Both the position numbers and the translations under genes were made by a program. A stretch of 64,000 nt of DNA. It comes from Rhynochetos jubatus. Its lineage: Eukaryota > Chordata > Aves > Eurypygiformes > Rhynochetidae. The notes beneath the pieces are model-generated. The model was not told the origin of the DNA, made no database searches, and worked only from the letters and a program-made list of their open reading frames with translations. Positions within the stretch are counted from its first letter, which is position 1, and each line of letters opens with the position of its first letter. The stretch lies in assembly GCA_027574665.1 (NCBI GenBank), contig CM050662.1:5982501-6046500 (forward strand), in the 5' to 3' direction. Positions 63,612-64,000 of the stretch are shown in pieces.

Positions 63612-63626
63612 TTTTTTTTTTTTTTT
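63612..63626. repeat. T15 homopolymer in a T-rich segment
   Basis: A T15 run with further T tracts at 63650-63657 and 63673-63682. No gene or retroposon is recognised around it. Confidence 0.85.
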
Positions 63627-64000
63627 ACTATTATCAAGCAATGAGTGTATTTTTTTTAATTTATTAGTGGATTTTTTTTTTTACATTTTTGGCTTGGTTA
63701 GGATTTTGTGACTGTTTTAAAAGCTGTGTCTGATATTTGTTGTTGCAGCATAGGATTTAGGAAGTTTGGATATGCAGAAGTGGTGCTTTCCTGCAACTGC
63801 AGATTGTGTAACAACACTTTTGTCTGTGCAGTGGAAGTGCTGGCTCCCTGATATGCAGAACAGGACTTGAATTTATGTAATTTCTGTGTGTTCAACTATT
63901 GCTTAGCTGCTTGCTGAGTGAAATGATACTCTACGTTTATGTATGAATAGTTTCAGTAACTGCCTTTTCTTCCCTCAGAGGACTGTGAATGTAATACTGT

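Larger units (their letters stand above)
37766..64000 (+). other. SLIT3: SLIT3 intron, 5' part (downstream of third LRR exon)
   Basis: This is the start of the intron after the third LRR exon; more than 26 kb are present without the next LRR exon. It holds a short (AC)n tract, two ancient CR1 pieces in opposite orientation (42057-42265 and 42808-42925), a locally CpG-richer patch at about 42480-42660 between them, poly-T runs (54399-54415, 56181-56202, 63612-63626), and GC-richer segments around 53750-53830 and 54680-55300. From about 43000 to 53700 I recognise only simple-sequence tracts. Open frames, including the 172-codon frame at 62901-63419, are unrecognised. Confidence 0.85.

Noticed and set aside
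63960-64000. Strong acceptor-like end (tgccttttcttccctcag) just before the window ends, as the next SLIT3 exon
   Set aside because: Joined to the two bases left by the third LRR exon it reads CT+A, GGA, CTG, TGA and stops at once. It does not give the expected D-L-S-E-N-Q repeat. With only 22 bases left it cannot be judged further.
1-64000. Intronic miR-218-2 or miR-585 hosted by SLIT3
   Set aside because: I looked for the miR-218 mature sequence (beginning ttgtgcttgatcta) and did not see it on the + strand. In mammals these lie in later introns than those present here.
1-64000. Prokaryotic-type features (operons, CRISPR, IS elements) or a novel defence system
   Set aside because: Splice sites, LRR exons and CR1 repeats show vertebrate intron DNA. 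The short open frames are on both strands, overlap one another and show no ribosome-binding or operon order.

Overview
This window is vertebrate nuclear DNA, almost certainly from a bird. It holds part of one large gene on the + strand: three short coding exons of SLIT3, a secreted Slit guidance ligand that binds Robo receptors, in an AT-rich intronic landscape. Two things identify it. First, three separate 72-nt stretches (11402-11473, 15326-15397, 37694-37765) each have a 3' splice site before them and a GT donor after them. They share one reading phase and translate into consecutive leucine-rich repeats that match SLIT3 better than SLIT1 or SLIT2. Second, the only interspersed repeats I can recognise are CR1 LINE fragments, the dominant retroposon of birds and other sauropsids. 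No Alu, B1/B2 or mammalian L1 was seen.

Layout: 1-11401 is the 3' part of the intron upstream of the first LRR exon, with CR1 copies at about 1717-1932 and 3308-3812 and a 38-bp tandem duplication at 1472-1547. Then come LRR exon a (11402-11473), an intron of 3852 bp, LRR exon b (15326-15397), an intron of 22296 bp with three CR1 copies, and LRR exon c (37694-37765). The rest, 37766-64000, is the first >26 kb of the next intron, with two old CR1 pieces around 42.0-42.9 kb. The signal-peptide/LRRNT exon and all later exons lie outside the window.

The other open reading frames (60-172 codons) show no recognisable family, splice context or codon bias, and their number is what AT-rich vertebrate intron gives by chance. 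The two longest minus-strand frames overlapping repeats (3309-3968 and 21771-22208) are remains of the CR1 reverse-transcriptase ORF.

I found no operon, CRISPR array, new mobile system or RNA gene that I can support. The items most worth a second look are local: a perfect 19-bp inverted repeat with a 5-nt loop (33405-33447), an apparent ~20-bp micro-inversion inside a CR1 copy (about 42203-42223), an inverted CR1 pair at 18.4-19.1 kb, a possible frame-breaking cryptic exon at 61979-62141, and the symmetric 72-nt exon architecture of SLIT3.
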